Origin: Janthinobacterium aquaticum
GTDB taxonomy: Bacteria; Pseudomonadota; Gammaproteobacteria; Burkholderiales; Burkholderiaceae_D
Length of the DNA stretch: 64,000 nucleotides
Reading direction: 5' to 3'
Assembly: GCF_009208565.1 (NCBI RefSeq)
Contig: NZ_WFLK01000001.1
Coordinates: 372,001-436,000, forward strand
A program made the translations under genes and the position numbers. This document shows, piece by piece, positions 16,448 to 27,444 of this stretch; position 1 is the first letter of the stretch, and each line of letters starts with the position of its first letter. The notes beneath the pieces were generated by a model. It made no database searches. It saw nothing but the letters and a program-made list of their open reading frames with translations, and was not told the DNA's origin.

Positions 16448-17941
16448 CTACTCGTCCCACTGGCGCGAACGCTCGACCGCACGCTGCCATTTATGCAGCC
16501 GCGCCAGGCGTTCATCGTGCGCCATCTTCGGCTCGAAGCGGCGGCCCACCTGCCACTGCGCGCCGATCTCCTCTTCCGACGCCCAGAAACCTACCGCCAG
16601 GCCCGCCAGATAGGCTGCACCCAGCGCCGTGGTTTCCGTGACTACCGGACGTACTACCGGCACATTCAGAATATCAGCCTGGAACTGCATCAGCATGTCG
16701 TTGCGCGCCGCGCCGCCGTCCACGCGCAGTTCGGACAGGGCAATGCCGGCGTCTTTCTGCATGGCCGACAGCACATCGACGTTCTGGTAAGCCACGCCTT
16801 CGAGCGCCGCGCGCGCGATATGCGCCTTGCCGGTGCCGCGCGTAATGCCGATCAGCGTGCCGCGCGCATACGGATCCCAGTATGGCGCACCGAGGCCGGC
16901 AAAGGCCGGCACGAAGACCAGCCCGCCCGTATCGGGCACGCTGCTGGCCAGCGCCTCGACCTCGGACGAGTGGCTGATAATGCCCAGGCCGTCGCGCATC
17001 CACTGCACGGCGGCGCCGGCAATAAAGGCGCTGCCCTCGAGCAGATAATCGGTGCGGTTGGCGCCCTCGCCCAGGCGCCAGCCGACGGTCGAGAGCAGGC
17101 GGTTTTTCGACGGCAGCGGGCGCTTGCCCACATTCATCAGCATAAAGCAGCCGGTGCCATAGGTGTTCTTGGCCATGCCCGGCTTCAGGCAGGCCTGGCC
17201 AAAGGTGGCGGCCTGCTGGTCGCCGGCAATGCCGGCAATCGGCAGGCGCACGCCCAGCAAATCGGTGTGCGTATGGGCGGCGATGCCGCTCGATGGCACC
17301 ACGTCGGGCAGCAGCGAAGCGGGAATATCGAGCAGCGCCAGCAGGTCGGTGTCCCATTGCAGCGTGTGGATATTGAACAGCATGGTGCGTGAAGCATTGC
17401 TGGTATCGGTCAGATGGGCGCCGCTCATCTTGTAGATCAGCCAGCTGTCGACGGTGCCGAAGGCCAGCTCGCCGCGCTGGGCGCGTGCGCGCAGGCCGGC
17501 GATATTGTCGAGCATCCATTTGAGCTTGGTGGCGGAAAAATAGGCGTCGAGCACCAGGCCGGTTTTTTGCTGGATCAGTTCGGCCTTGCCTTCGGCGACC
17601 AGCTGATCGCAAAAGGCGGCATTGCGCCGGTCCTGCCAGACGATGGCATTGGTGACAGGTTCGCCGGTAGCGCGGTCCCACAACACGGTGGTCTCGCGCT
17701 GATTGGTCACGCCGATGGCGGCCACGTCGCTGGCCGGCACGCCGCTCTCGCGCAGCACCTGCTCCATGACGCTGCGCTGCGAATCCCATATTTCACTGGC
17801 GTCGTGTTCGACCCAGCCCGGCTGCGGAAAAATCTGGCGAAATTCACCCTGCGCGCACGCATGCACGCGGCCCGCATGGTCAAACAGAATGGCGCGTGAG
17901 CTGGTGGTACCCTGATCTAAAGCAAGTATATAGTTGGTCAT
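16448..17941 (-). CDS. glpK: Glycerol kinase
   Basis: A 497-residue FGGY-family kinase converting glycerol and ATP to glycerol 3-phosphate in the cytoplasm. The N-terminus [18 protein letters not shown] carries the phosphate-1 motif. [27 protein letters not shown] and the C-terminal [15 protein letters not shown] with [13 protein letters not shown] are standard GlpK signatures at the usual length. It is the last gene of the glpDSTPQ-DUF2160-VK operon. A strong intrinsic terminator lies between glpV and this gene, so glpK may be expressed at a lower level or from a further promoter. Confidence 0.97.
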   Translation of the reverse strand: MTNYILALDQGTTSSRAILFDHAGRVHACAQGEFRQIFPQPGWVEHDASEIWDSQRSVMEQVLRESGVPASDVAAIGVTNQRETTVLWDRATGEPVTNAIVWQDRRNAAFCDQLVAEGKAELIQQKTGLVLDAYFSATKLKWMLDNIAGLRARAQRGELAFGTVDSWLIYKMSGAHLTDTSNASRTMLFNIHTLQWDTDLLALLDIPASLLPDVVPSSGIAAHTHTDLLGVRLPIAGIAGDQQAATFGQACLKPGMAKNTYGTGCFMLMNVGKRPLPSKNRLLSTVGWRLGEGANRTDYLLEGSAFIAGAAVQWMRDGLGIISHSSEVEALASSVPDTGGLVFVPAFAGLGAPYWDPYARGTLIGITRGTGKAHIARAALEGVAYQNVDVLSAMQKDAGIALSELRVDGGAARNDMLMQFQADILNVPVVRPVVTETTALGAAYLAGLAVGFWASEEEIGAQWQVGRRFEPKMAHDERLARLHKWQRAVERSRQWDE

Positions 17942-17963
17942 AAGTCAGCACTGCATTACATGG

Positions 17964-18001
17964 TAAAAACAGGCACAGTTCGTCTGCACGAACCGTGCCT
18001 G
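17964..18001 (-). terminator. Intercistronic hairpin with T tract between glpV and glpK
   Basis: On the minus strand CAGGCACGGTTCGT pairs with ACGAACTGTGCCTG (one mismatch, 4-base loop) and is followed by TTTTT. It lies after the glpV stop and ends about 20 bases before the glpK start. It may stop most transcripts or stabilise the upstream message that encodes the abundant binding protein. Confidence 0.75.
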
Positions 18002-18024
18002 CCAGATTACAACATCAGCAAAGT

Positions 18025-19752
<1,728 letters not shown>

Positions 19753-19824
19753 CGTATCTCTCCTTTTATTATATGAACCGGCCGCCGATGGCGCCCGGCA
19801 TTCTCCACCCACCGGCAAGCCGGC

Positions 19825-20130
19825 TTATCCCCACCGCATTACAATCAACAACACTACAAAACTGATGGCCGCACCAATTGCCTGCTGCAGCTCGGTCAGG
19901 CCGGCCCAGGCCAGATTCACGTAGGCGGCTGCCAGCAGGCCGACAAACAGGCGGTCACCGCGCGTGGTCGGCATCGGCAAAAAGCCCTTGCGCTCGATGC
20001 TGGGCGAACGGATCTGCCACACCGTCATCACGGCCAGCATCAAGCCGATACAGATAAAGAACACCGCCACTTCAGGCGTCCACGCCATCCAGCCAAACAG
20101 GCTGGCAGTACTGTCCACATTGTTTTCCAT
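19825..20130 (-). CDS. DUF2160 family small membrane protein of the glycerol transporter operon
   Basis: A 101-residue protein with about three membrane segments (near residues 17-37, 62-80 and 83-98) and a short conserved RSPSIERKGFLPMPTTRGDR loop. DUF2160 genes are found between the permease and binding-protein genes of GlpSTPQV-type glycerol importers, exactly as here. It lies three bases after the glpQ stop. It is probably an accessory membrane subunit; its biochemical role is not known. Confidence 0.85.
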   Translation of the reverse strand: MENNVDSTASLFGWMAWTPEVAVFFICIGLMLAVMTVWQIRSPSIERKGFLPMPTTRGDRLFVGLLAAAYVNLAWAGLTELQQAIGAAISFVVLLIVMRWG

Positions 20131-20133
20131 TGT

Positions 20134-20937
20134 TCAGACCCTCCCCATGGCAAAGCCCTTGGCGATGTAATGGCGCACGAACCAGATCACCAGTGCGCCC
20201 GGCACGATGGTGAGCACGCCGGCCGCCGCCAGCACGCCCCAGTCCATGCCGGCCGCCGACACGGTGCGCGTCATGGTGGCGGCAATCGGCTTGGCGTTCA
20301 CAGACGTGAGCGTGCGCGCCAGCAGCAGTTCGACCCAGCTGAACATGAAGCAGAAGAACGCCGTCACGCCGATGCCCGACTTGATCATCGGCAGGAAGAT
20401 GCGGATAAAGAAGCGCGGGAAGCTGTAGCCGTCGATATACGCCGTCTCGTCGATTTCCTTCGGCACGCCCGACATGAAGCCTTCCAGTATCCAGACCGCC
20501 AGCGGCACGTTGAACACCATGTGCGCCAGGGCCACGGCCAGATGGGTGTCCATCAGGCCGACGGTGGAATAGAGCTGGAAGAACGGCACCAGGAATACCG
20601 CTGGCGGCGTCATGCGGTTGGTCAGCAGCCAGAAAAACAGGTGCTTGTCGCCGACAAAGTTATAGCGCGAAAAAGCATACGCGGCGGGCAGCGCCACCGT
20701 CACCGACATGACCATATTGAGCGCCACGTAGATCATCGAGTTGATGTAGCCGCTGTACCAGGACGCGTCGGTAAAGATGGTGTGGTAGTTGGCAAACGTC
20801 AGCTGCTGCGGCCACAAGCTCAGGACGCCCACGATTTCCTCGTTGGTCTTGAGCGACATATTGAGCATCCAGTAGATCGGCAGCAGGGACGCGAGCAGGA
20901 AGGCGATCAGAATGCCTGAAGAAACTTTGCGATTCAT
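20134..20937 (-). CDS. glpQ: Glycerol ABC transporter permease
   Basis: A 267-residue inner-membrane permease of the binding-protein-dependent family with six predicted helices. The cytoplasmic EAA loop reads DETAYIDGYSFPRFFIRIFLPM and contacts the ATPases. Its start overlaps the glpP stop (ATGA), so the two permeases are made together. It sits in the canonical order glpP-glpQ-DUF2160-glpV. Confidence 0.93.
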   Translation of the reverse strand: MNRKVSSGILIAFLLASLLPIYWMLNMSLKTNEEIVGVLSLWPQQLTFANYHTIFTDASWYSGYINSMIYVALNMVMSVTVALPAAYAFSRYNFVGDKHLFFWLLTNRMTPPAVFLVPFFQLYSTVGLMDTHLAVALAHMVFNVPLAVWILEGFMSGVPKEIDETAYIDGYSFPRFFIRIFLPMIKSGIGVTAFFCFMFSWVELLLARTLTSVNAKPIAATMTRTVSAAGMDWGVLAAAGVLTIVPGALVIWFVRHYIAKGFAMGRV

Positions 20938-21803
20938 TTCTGGTCTCCCGTGCCAACGCGCTGCATCCAGGTGTAGAGCGCAAAGCAGAACAGCAGGATG
21001 ATCAGGAAGTAAATCAGCGAAAACGCCGAAGCCGGTCCCAGGTCAAACTGCCCGACCGCCTTTTGCGTCAGGTACTGCGATAAAAAGGTGGTGGCGTTGC
21101 CTGGCCCGCCGCCGGTCAGCACGAACGGCTCGGTATAGATCATGAAGCTGTCCATAAAGCGCAGCAGCACCGCGATCATCAGCACATTGCGCAGCTTGGG
21201 CAGCTGGATATAGCGAAACACCGCCAGGCGCGAGGCGCCGTCGATGCGCGCTGCCTGGTAATAGGCGTCGGGAATCGCGCGCAGGCCCGCATAGCACAGC
21301 AGCACCACCAGCGGCGTCCAGTGCCAGATATCCATCACCATCACCGTCAGCCAGGCGTCGAGCGAATTGCCGTTGTAGTTATAGTCGAAGCCCAGCTGGT
21401 TCAGGCTGTAGCCCATCAGGCCGATATCGCCACGGCCGAAGATCTGCCAGATGGTGCCGACCACGTTCCAGGGAATCAGCAGCGGCAGCGCGATCAGCAC
21501 CAGCGACAGGGAAGCCTTCCAGCCATCGGCCGGCATGCACAGCGCAATCAGGATGCCCAGCGGGATCTGGATCGCCAGCACCGAGCCGGAAAACAGCAGC
21601 TGGCGCAACAAGGCGCTGTGCAGGTCGCCGTCCTGCATCACCATGCGGAACCACTCGACGCCGACAAACACTTTCTGGGTCGGGCTCAGAATATCCTGCA
21701 CCGAATAGTTCACCACCGTCATCAGGGGCAGGATGGCGGAAAACGCCACGCACAGCAGCACCGGCAGTATCAGAAACCAAGCGCGGTTATTATCAGTTTT
21801 CAT
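20934..21803 (-). CDS. glpP: Glycerol ABC transporter permease
   Basis: A 289-residue permease with an N-terminal helix (FLILPVLLCVAFSAILPLMT) and the EAA loop QAARIDGASRLAVFRYIQLP. The start at 21803 is fixed by the MKTDNNRAWF N-terminus and by a TGATG junction with the glpT stop. A longer upstream frame only mirrors glpT. It forms the membrane channel together with GlpQ. Confidence 0.93.
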   Translation of the reverse strand: MKTDNNRAWFLILPVLLCVAFSAILPLMTVVNYSVQDILSPTQKVFVGVEWFRMVMQDGDLHSALLRQLLFSGSVLAIQIPLGILIALCMPADGWKASLSLVLIALPLLIPWNVVGTIWQIFGRGDIGLMGYSLNQLGFDYNYNGNSLDAWLTVMVMDIWHWTPLVVLLCYAGLRAIPDAYYQAARIDGASRLAVFRYIQLPKLRNVLMIAVLLRFMDSFMIYTEPFVLTGGGPGNATTFLSQYLTQKAVGQFDLGPASAFSLIYFLIILLFCFALYTWMQRVGTGDQK

Positions 21804-22900
21804 CAGGCCACCCGTTTGTCGTTGACGTAGTACAAAGTGCGCTCCGGCGGAAAACGCAGCCGCACGCCCTGTCCTGGCGCTGTCGCTGCATCGATACTGC
21901 GCAGCCTGGCCGCCAGCACCTGGCTGCCAAGCCGGAATTCGGCCAGATAATGCGTGCCCATATTGCGCACGGCCAGCACGCTGGCCTGCACGGTGTCGCT
22001 TGCCGCCGTTGCGCCGTCCACGCATTCGACAAACTCGGGCCGGATGCCCAGCGTGATCTTGCCGCTGGCGCCTGTCAGCGCAGCGCGGGCGGCATCATTC
22101 AGGGCCAGGGCCTGGCCAGCCACGATGGCGCGCCCGTCGTCCAACGTGCAGTCGAACAGATTCATGCCGGGGTTGCCGATAAAGTAGCCGACAAAGGTAT
22201 GGGCCGGCGTTTCAAACAGCGCCTGCGCGCTGCCCGTCTGCACCACTTCACCCTGCGTCATCACCACCACTTCGTCGGCAAAGGTCAGCGCCTCGACCTG
22301 GTCATGCGTGACGTAGATCAGCGAGAGCTTGAGTTCATGGTGGATTTCCTTGAGTTTGCGCCGCAACAGCCATTTCAGGTGCGGATCGATCACCGTCAGC
22401 GGTTCGTCGAACAGCACGGCGGCCACATCGGGGCGCACCAGGCCGCGGCCCAGCGAGATTTTCTGCTTGGCGTCGACCGACAGGCCGCTGGCGCGCATTT
22501 TCAGGTCACCCGTCAGTTCAAGCATCTGCGCCACCTGCTGCACGCGCTTTTTCACTTCGGATTCCTTCCAGCCGCGATTGCGCAGCGGGAAAGCCAGGTT
22601 GTCGTGCACGGTCATGGTGTCGTAGATGACGGGGAACTGGAACACCTGCGCAATATTGCGCGCTTCGGTCGGCAGTTGCGTCACGTCTTTGCCGTCAAAC
22701 AGTACCTTGCCGTGCGACGGCTTGACCAGGCCCGAGATAATATTGAGCAAGGTGGTCTTGCCGCAGCCCGATGGCCCCAGCAGTGCATAGGCGCCGCCGT
22801 CGCGCCAGGTCATGCTCATCGGGCGCAGCGCGTAATCCGATGGCGCACTCGGGTCGGGCTTGTAGGCATGAGCAAGGTCGATCAGTTCAATGCGCGCCAT
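21803..22900 (-). CDS. glpT: Glycerol ABC transporter ATP-binding protein GlpT type
   Basis: A 365-residue ABC ATPase. Walker A is GPSGCGKT 42-49 and Walker B ends in LFDEP with D165 and E166. The C-terminal regulatory OB-like domain begins around residue 240. The signature motif is LSVDAKQ (140-146) in place of LSGGQ. Loss of the second and third glycines of the signature is characteristic of the GlpT half of this importer and suggests that the two ATP sites are not equal. It overlaps glpS by one base (TAATG) and glpP by one base. Confidence 0.92.
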   Translation of the reverse strand: MARIELIDLAHAYKPDPSAPSDYALRPMSMTWRDGGAYALLGPSGCGKTTLLNIISGLVKPSHGKVLFDGKDVTQLPTEARNIAQVFQFPVIYDTMTVHDNLAFPLRNRGWKESEVKKRVQQVAQMLELTGDLKMRASGLSVDAKQKISLGRGLVRPDVAAVLFDEPLTVIDPHLKWLLRRKLKEIHHELKLSLIYVTHDQVEALTFADEVVVMTQGEVVQTGSAQALFETPAHTFVGYFIGNPGMNLFDCTLDDGRAIVAGQALALNDAARAALTGASGKITLGIRPEFVECVDGATAASDTVQASVLAVRNMGTHYLAEFRLGSQVLAARLRSIDAATAPGQGVRLRFPPERTLYYVNDKRVA

Positions 22901-24009
22901 TATTGGCCTCCCTTACCGGACTGCGGGGCAAACAGCAGCTTGCCGTCGGCGCCAAAAATGAACAGTGCAGCGCTCTGGCAGACCATGGTGCAGTCGCTGC
23001 CGATCTCCATATCATGCACGCCTGAGAGTTGGGCCACCAGCGACAGCGCGCCACGGCGCGCATGCACATAGGTTTCCGAGCCGCTGATTTCAGCCAGATC
23101 CACGGTTGCGGGGATCGCCAGCGTACCGGGCGCACTGGCGACGGAAGAAGCCAGTTGCAGGCTGTGTGCGCGCACGCCCAGCGTCACGCTGCGCTGGCCG
23201 GCCAGCGCTGCCTGCTGTTCGGCGTTCAGGGAAATGGCCAGGCCGCCTTCAGCCTGCGCCACGCCCTGCGCATCGATCTGCACCGGCAGCAGGTTGATTG
23301 GCGGATCGCTGAAAGTGCGCGCCACCTCGATGCTGTTTGGCGCGTTGAACACATCGAGCGTCGGCCCCTGCTGGAGCAGGCGCCCTTCGTGCAGCACCGC
23401 CACATGGCCACCCAGCTGCAGCGCTTCAAGCGGCTCGGTGGTGGCATACACCACGGTGGTGCTGCCGCTGGAAAACAGCTCGGTCAGTTCGCGCCGCAGC
23501 TCTTCGCGCAGCTTGTAGTCAAGATTGACCAGCGGCTCATCGAGCAGCAGCAGGGAGGCATCCTTGATCAGCGCGCGCCCCAGCGCCGTGCGCTGCTGCT
23601 GGCCGCCCGACAGTTCGCCCGGCGTGCGCTCCAGATAGGGCGTGATATGCAGCCGCTCGGCCAGCGCCAGTACTTTTTCGCGGATCTGCGCTTCAGGCAC
23701 CTTGCGCAGACGCAAGGGCGAAGCCATATTGTCATACACGCTGAAGGCCGGATAGTTGATGAACTGCTGATAGACCATGGCCAGGTTGCGCTTACTGACC
23801 GGCACGCCCGTCACATCGACGCCATCGGCCAGCACCTTGCCGGCAGTGGGCTTGTCGAGCCCGGCCATCACACGCATCAGCGTGGTCTTGCCGGCGCGCG
23901 TGGTGCCCAGCAGCACATTGATGGCGCCCGGCACCAGCGCCAGCGACATCGGGTAAAGATAATCGTCAGCACCATGCTTCTTGCTGATCTCGTGCAGCTC
24001 CAGTTGCAT
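22900..24009 (-). CDS. glpS: Glycerol ABC transporter ATP-binding protein GlpS type
   Basis: A 369-residue ABC ATPase starting at ATG 24009 after GGAGGAG. The Walker A position reads GTTRAGKT (35-42), the signature LSGGQ is intact at 133-137, and LLLLDEPLVNLD gives Walker B. The Q-loop (MVYQQFINYP) and C-terminal TOBE-like domain are present. It pairs with GlpT, whose signature is altered, giving a heteromeric ATPase with one canonical signature. It is encoded 61 bases downstream of glpD. Confidence 0.93.
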   Translation of the reverse strand: MQLELHEISKKHGADDYLYPMSLALVPGAINVLLGTTRAGKTTLMRVMAGLDKPTAGKVLADGVDVTGVPVSKRNLAMVYQQFINYPAFSVYDNMASPLRLRKVPEAQIREKVLALAERLHITPYLERTPGELSGGQQQRTALGRALIKDASLLLLDEPLVNLDYKLREELRRELTELFSSGSTTVVYATTEPLEALQLGGHVAVLHEGRLLQQGPTLDVFNAPNSIEVARTFSDPPINLLPVQIDAQGVAQAEGGLAISLNAEQQAALAGQRSVTLGVRAHSLQLASSVASAPGTLAIPATVDLAEISGSETYVHARRGALSLVAQLSGVHDMEIGSDCTMVCQSAALFIFGADGKLLFAPQSGKGGQ

Positions 24010-24070
24010 GAATCTCCTCCAAAGTTTTTGTCGCCGCGCCCTCTGTCGGGGCATGGTCGTCACCTGCAAA

Positions 24071-25642
24071 CTACAAGGGATGGCGGGCCAGCCAGTCATC
24101 CAGTATCAATTCCGTGCCAGCGGGCAAATGCAGGCCCAGCTTGGAACGCCGCCACAGCATGTCAGCGGCCGTAACGGCAAATTCATGGCGCCGCCAGTAA
24201 TCGACTTCGGCCGCATACAGCCCCGGTGCAATTTCCTCGCCCATTGCCGCCAGGCTGTCGCGCCCTTTCAGCAGCGCATGAATGCGCGTGCCATAAGCGC
24301 GCGCATAACGCGCTACCAGCGCCGGTGGCAGCCAGTCGTACTGCTGCTGCCAGCCCTGAACAAAACTGCCGAACTCGCGTACCGCACGGTTCTGCGGCGT
24401 GCTGCCTGCCACATCGCCGCCGGGCAGGCAGGCCGCCGCACTCCAGGCGCCGTGCGTATTGCCCAGGGTCGGCGCCAGCAGGTCGAGTGCTTCCTCGGCC
24501 AGCTTGCGAAAGGTCGTGATCTTGCCGCCAAAAACGCTCAGCAAGGGCGGGCCGTCCTGATCCAGCTCGAAGCGGTAATCGCGCGTGACGGCCTTGGCGT
24601 CGGCCGCTTCGTCCTGTACCAGCGGACGCACGCCTGAATAGGTCCAGACCACATCATCTGGCGTAATCGGCTTGCTGAAATAGTAACTGGAAAGTTCGCA
24701 CAAGTAACTGATTTCTTCATTACTGATAGCAACTTTTCCGCTGTCGCCCTGATAGTCGAGGTCGGTGGTGCCGATCAGCGTGTAGTCGTCTTCATAGGGA
24801 ATCGCAAACACGATGCGTCCGTCCGGGTGCTGGAAGATATACGCATGATCGTGCTCGAACAGGCGCTTGACAACGATATGGCTGCCCTTGATCAGGCGCA
24901 GCTTGCGCGCCGGTCCAGCCGGGGCTGCCTGCTGCAGGAATTCGGCCGTCCACGGCCCGGTGGCGTTGACCACGCTGCGCGCGCGCACCAGCACCGCGCT
25001 GCCGTCTTCATGCTGCAGGCGCGCCTGCCAGCCGTCCGCCTCGCGCTGCAAGGCGGTGCAACGGGTGCGCGTAAAAATCTGCGCGCCGCGCTCGGCCGCA
25101 TCAACCGCGTTGAGCAGCACCAGCCGCGCATCGTTGACCCAGCCATCGGAATACACAAAACCGCGTTCGAATTGCGCCTTCAGCGGCTGGCCGGCTGGAT
25201 GGCGTTTGAGATTGATGCTGGCCGAGCCCGGCAACAGTTCGCGTTTGGCCAGCATATCGTACAAAAACAGGCCGGCGCGGATCAGCCAGGCCGGACGCTG
25301 CCCTTTAGCGTGCGGCATCACGAAGCGCAGCGGCCACATGATATGCGGCGCCGAGCGCAGCAGCACTTCGCGCTCGATCAGCGCTTTGCGCACCAGGCCG
25401 AACTCGTAATACTCGAGATAGCGCAGGCCGCCATGAATCAACTTGGTCGAAGCTGACGAGGTATGCGCGGCCAAGTCATCCTTTTCGCACAGCACCACCG
25501 ACAGGCCGCGTCCGGCTGCGTCACGCGCAATGCCGGCGCCGTTGATGCCGCCGCCGACCACCAGCACATCGCAGGCGAGCTCTCTCGTTGCGTTCGGCTG
25601 GTGAAGGCCTGTCGATGAATCGTGGTGCGGTACAACCGTCAT
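24071..25642 (-). CDS. glpD: Glycerol-3-phosphate dehydrogenase, aerobic FAD type
   Basis: About 523 residues. After a 25-residue lead, the FAD loop VLVVGGGINGAGIARDAAGRG and KDDLAAHTSSASTKLIHGGLRYLE mark the DAO/GlpD family. The C-terminal alpha-helical cap includes RRSKLGLHL. It oxidises glycerol 3-phosphate to dihydroxyacetone phosphate and passes electrons to quinone at the inner membrane. ATG 25642 with GGAG upstream is preferred over the much longer frame to 25786, which runs through the promoter region. It is the first gene of the operon. Confidence 0.95.
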   Translation of the reverse strand: MTVVPHHDSSTGLHQPNATRELACDVLVVGGGINGAGIARDAAGRGLSVVLCEKDDLAAHTSSASTKLIHGGLRYLEYYEFGLVRKALIEREVLLRSAPHIMWPLRFVMPHAKGQRPAWLIRAGLFLYDMLAKRELLPGSASINLKRHPAGQPLKAQFERGFVYSDGWVNDARLVLLNAVDAAERGAQIFTRTRCTALQREADGWQARLQHEDGSAVLVRARSVVNATGPWTAEFLQQAAPAGPARKLRLIKGSHIVVKRLFEHDHAYIFQHPDGRIVFAIPYEDDYTLIGTTDLDYQGDSGKVAISNEEISYLCELSSYYFSKPITPDDVVWTYSGVRPLVQDEAADAKAVTRDYRFELDQDGPPLLSVFGGKITTFRKLAEEALDLLAPTLGNTHGAWSAAACLPGGDVAGSTPQNRAVREFGSFVQGWQQQYDWLPPALVARYARAYGTRIHALLKGRDSLAAMGEEIAPGLYAAEVDYWRRHEFAVTAADMLWRRSKLGLHLPAGTELILDDWLARHPL

Positions 25643-25790
25643 TGCAACTCCATTTTTGTCATGGTCGCTGGCAAGAAAAACTAGGCATCGCCAGCGACTG
25701 TGTTTAAGATCAATACTGAAGGTATTCACATACCATATGAATAAGATACGCCAGAATACGAATGCATAGCAACATATTTTAATCAATATT

Positions 25791-25810
25791 TGTTCGTTTA
25801 TTTTCGTTTT
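25791..25810. promoter_or_regulatory. Tandem GlpR (DeoR-type) half-sites upstream of glpR/glpD
   Basis: TGTTCGTTTA and TTTTCGTTTT are two adjacent 10-base direct repeats that fit the TTCG-centred half-site of GlpR operators. A further half-site in the opposite orientation, GAATACGAAT, lies at 25754-25763. All are inside the 182-base spacer between the divergent glpD and glpR genes. The last repeat ends 14 bases before the glpR start, so autoregulation is likely. Confidence 0.6.
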
Positions 25811-25824
25811 ATAAGAAAGTTACC

Positions 25825-26586
25825 ATGATTTTGAATCCCCGCCAGCGCCGCCTGCTCGATGCGGTACGCCAGCAATTGACCGTTTCGGTGGAAGAACTGG
25901 CCCAGCAACTGGGCGTGACGCCACAAACCGTGCGCCGCGATGTCAAGCAGATGGAAGAAGCGCGCCTGCTGGCGCGCTACCACGGCGGCGTCGGCCTGCC
26001 CTCTTCGGTGGAAAATATCGATTACAGCCAGCGCCAGGTGTTCAACAGCGAAGCGAAGCGCCGCATCGCCGGCGCGGTGGCGCAGCAAGTGCCGCACGGC
26101 TGTTCGCTATTGATCAATATCGGCACCACCACCGAAGAAGTGGCGCGCGCGCTGGGCCAGCATGCGGGCCTGCACGTGGTGACCAACAACCTCAACGTGG
26201 CCGCCATCCTGGCCGACAATCCGGGCTGCGAGGTGATCGTGGCCGGCGGCGTGGTGCGCGGGCGCGACCGCGGCATCGTGGGTGAGGCAACCATCGACTT
26301 TATCCGCCAGTTCAAGGTCGATATCGGCATTATCGGCATCTCCAGCATCGACGAGGATGGCAGCCTGCGCGACTTCGACGCGCGCGAGGTGCGCGTGGCG
26401 CAAGCCATTATCGAACAGTCGCGTGAAGTGTGGCTGGTCGCCGACCAGCATAAATTCGGCCGCAAGGCGCTGGTGCGGCTGGCCGATCTGGCGCAGGTCG
26501 ACATGCTGTTTACCGATGCGCCGCCGCCGCCGCGCTTTGCGCGCGTTTTGCGCGATGCCGCCGTCAAAGTGGTCGTCGCCGCCTGA
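25825..26586 (+). CDS. glpR: DeoR family repressor of glycerol catabolism
   Basis: A 253-residue DeoR-type regulator. The N-terminal helix-turn-helix (about residues 5-57) has LNPRQRRLLDAVRQQLTVSVEELAQQLGVTPQTVRRDVK. The C-terminal sugar-phosphate sensor domain has LLINIGTTTEEVARAL, VTNNLNVAAIL, GGVVRGRDRGIVG and VADQHKFGRKALV. GlpR represses glp genes and is released by glycerol 3-phosphate. The gene is transcribed away from the glp operon, and candidate operators lie in the shared spacer. Confidence 0.95.
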   Translation: MILNPRQRRLLDAVRQQLTVSVEELAQQLGVTPQTVRRDVKQMEEARLLARYHGGVGLPSSVENIDYSQRQVFNSEAKRRIAGAVAQQVPHGCSLLINIGTTTEEVARALGQHAGLHVVTNNLNVAAILADNPGCEVIVAGGVVRGRDRGIVGEATIDFIRQFKVDIGIIGISSIDEDGSLRDFDAREVRVAQAIIEQSREVWLVADQHKFGRKALVRLADLAQVDMLFTDAPPPPRFARVLRDAAVKVVVAA

Positions 26587-26939
26587 CACTGGACCTGGCC
26601 GGGCGCCGCCGAACGGCAGTCAATTGATCGTTATGTGCAGGACTTCACTTATTGAGAGGGAAAATGTTTTCGTTGTCAAAATAATGCTGTTACCATTGAT
26701 GCAACATGAGTTATAATTTTAATCTTCCTTATTGGCAAGACGATTGTGCGCGTGATATTGCTTTTTGCTTAATCGAATTATCAACATCATTATTGAAAAT
26801 TAACTCATGGAGCATAGTGATTTCTTAGGAAATTACCTGTAAAGACTGCATGCAAGACCACGATTCCCCAACAAGCCACTCGACATCCAGCGCCACGGCC
26901 CAAACCATGCCCGAAGCGCCGCCTAGTGAAGGAAATGAG
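26587..26939. other. AT-rich spacer between glpR and the MarR gene
   Basis: This 353-base stretch is much richer in A and T than its neighbours. A good -10 hexamer TATAAT is visible at 26712-26717, but the matching -35 is weak (TGTTAC at 26688-26693, 18-base spacing). I see no convincing gene in it. The in-frame upstream ATG of the MarR gene at 26850 falls within it. Confidence 0.4.
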
Positions 26940-27443
26940 ATGAACCATACTTTTGAAGTGGGCGTCAAATCGTCCGGCATCCACGCCAACGCCGCCGCCG
27001 TCAGCGAACTCGAAGCCCATCTCGGCTACTGGCTGCGTTTTGTTTCCACCCACGTATCGCACAGCTTTCAGAAAAAAGCCGAAGCCAATGGCGTGACCGT
27101 CTCCGAGTGGGTGGTGTTGCGCGAGATGTTCCGTCTCGGCTGCACTTCGCCCACCACGCTGGCGCAAGTGGCCGGCATGAGCAAGGGCGCCGTCTCCAAG
27201 CTGATCGACCGGCTGGAAAGCAAGGGCATGGTCAGCAAGTCCATCCTGCTGGCCGACCGTCGCCAGCATTCGATCGAGCTGACGGCCGAAGGCGAGGCGC
27301 TGGTGCCAGTGCTGGCCGGCATGGCCGACCAGAATGACGAAGAGTTTTTTGGCCAGCTGCCGCCGCCGCTGCGCGAAAGCCTGCTTGAAGCGATGAAGGA
27401 AGTGGCGCGTACGCACCAGCTTAAAAGCGAGCCGCTGAACTGA
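26940..27443 (+). CDS. MarR family transcriptional regulator
   Basis: A 167-residue winged-helix regulator if started at ATG 26940, which has AAGGAAATGAG directly upstream. An in-frame ATG at 26850 would add 30 residues of low-complexity Ser/Thr/Pro sequence. The DNA-binding wing includes VTVSEWVVLREMF, SPTTLAQVAGMSKGAVSKLIDRLESKGMV and the LADRRQHSIELTAEG hairpin. MarR proteins typically sense small aromatic compounds or oxidants. No obvious target operon adjoins it, since the next gene is convergent. Confidence 0.92.
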   Translation: MNHTFEVGVKSSGIHANAAAVSELEAHLGYWLRFVSTHVSHSFQKKAEANGVTVSEWVVLREMFRLGCTSPTTLAQVAGMSKGAVSKLIDRLESKGMVSKSILLADRRQHSIELTAEGEALVPVLAGMADQNDEEFFGQLPPPLRESLLEAMKEVARTHQLKSEPLN

Positions 27444-27444
27444 G

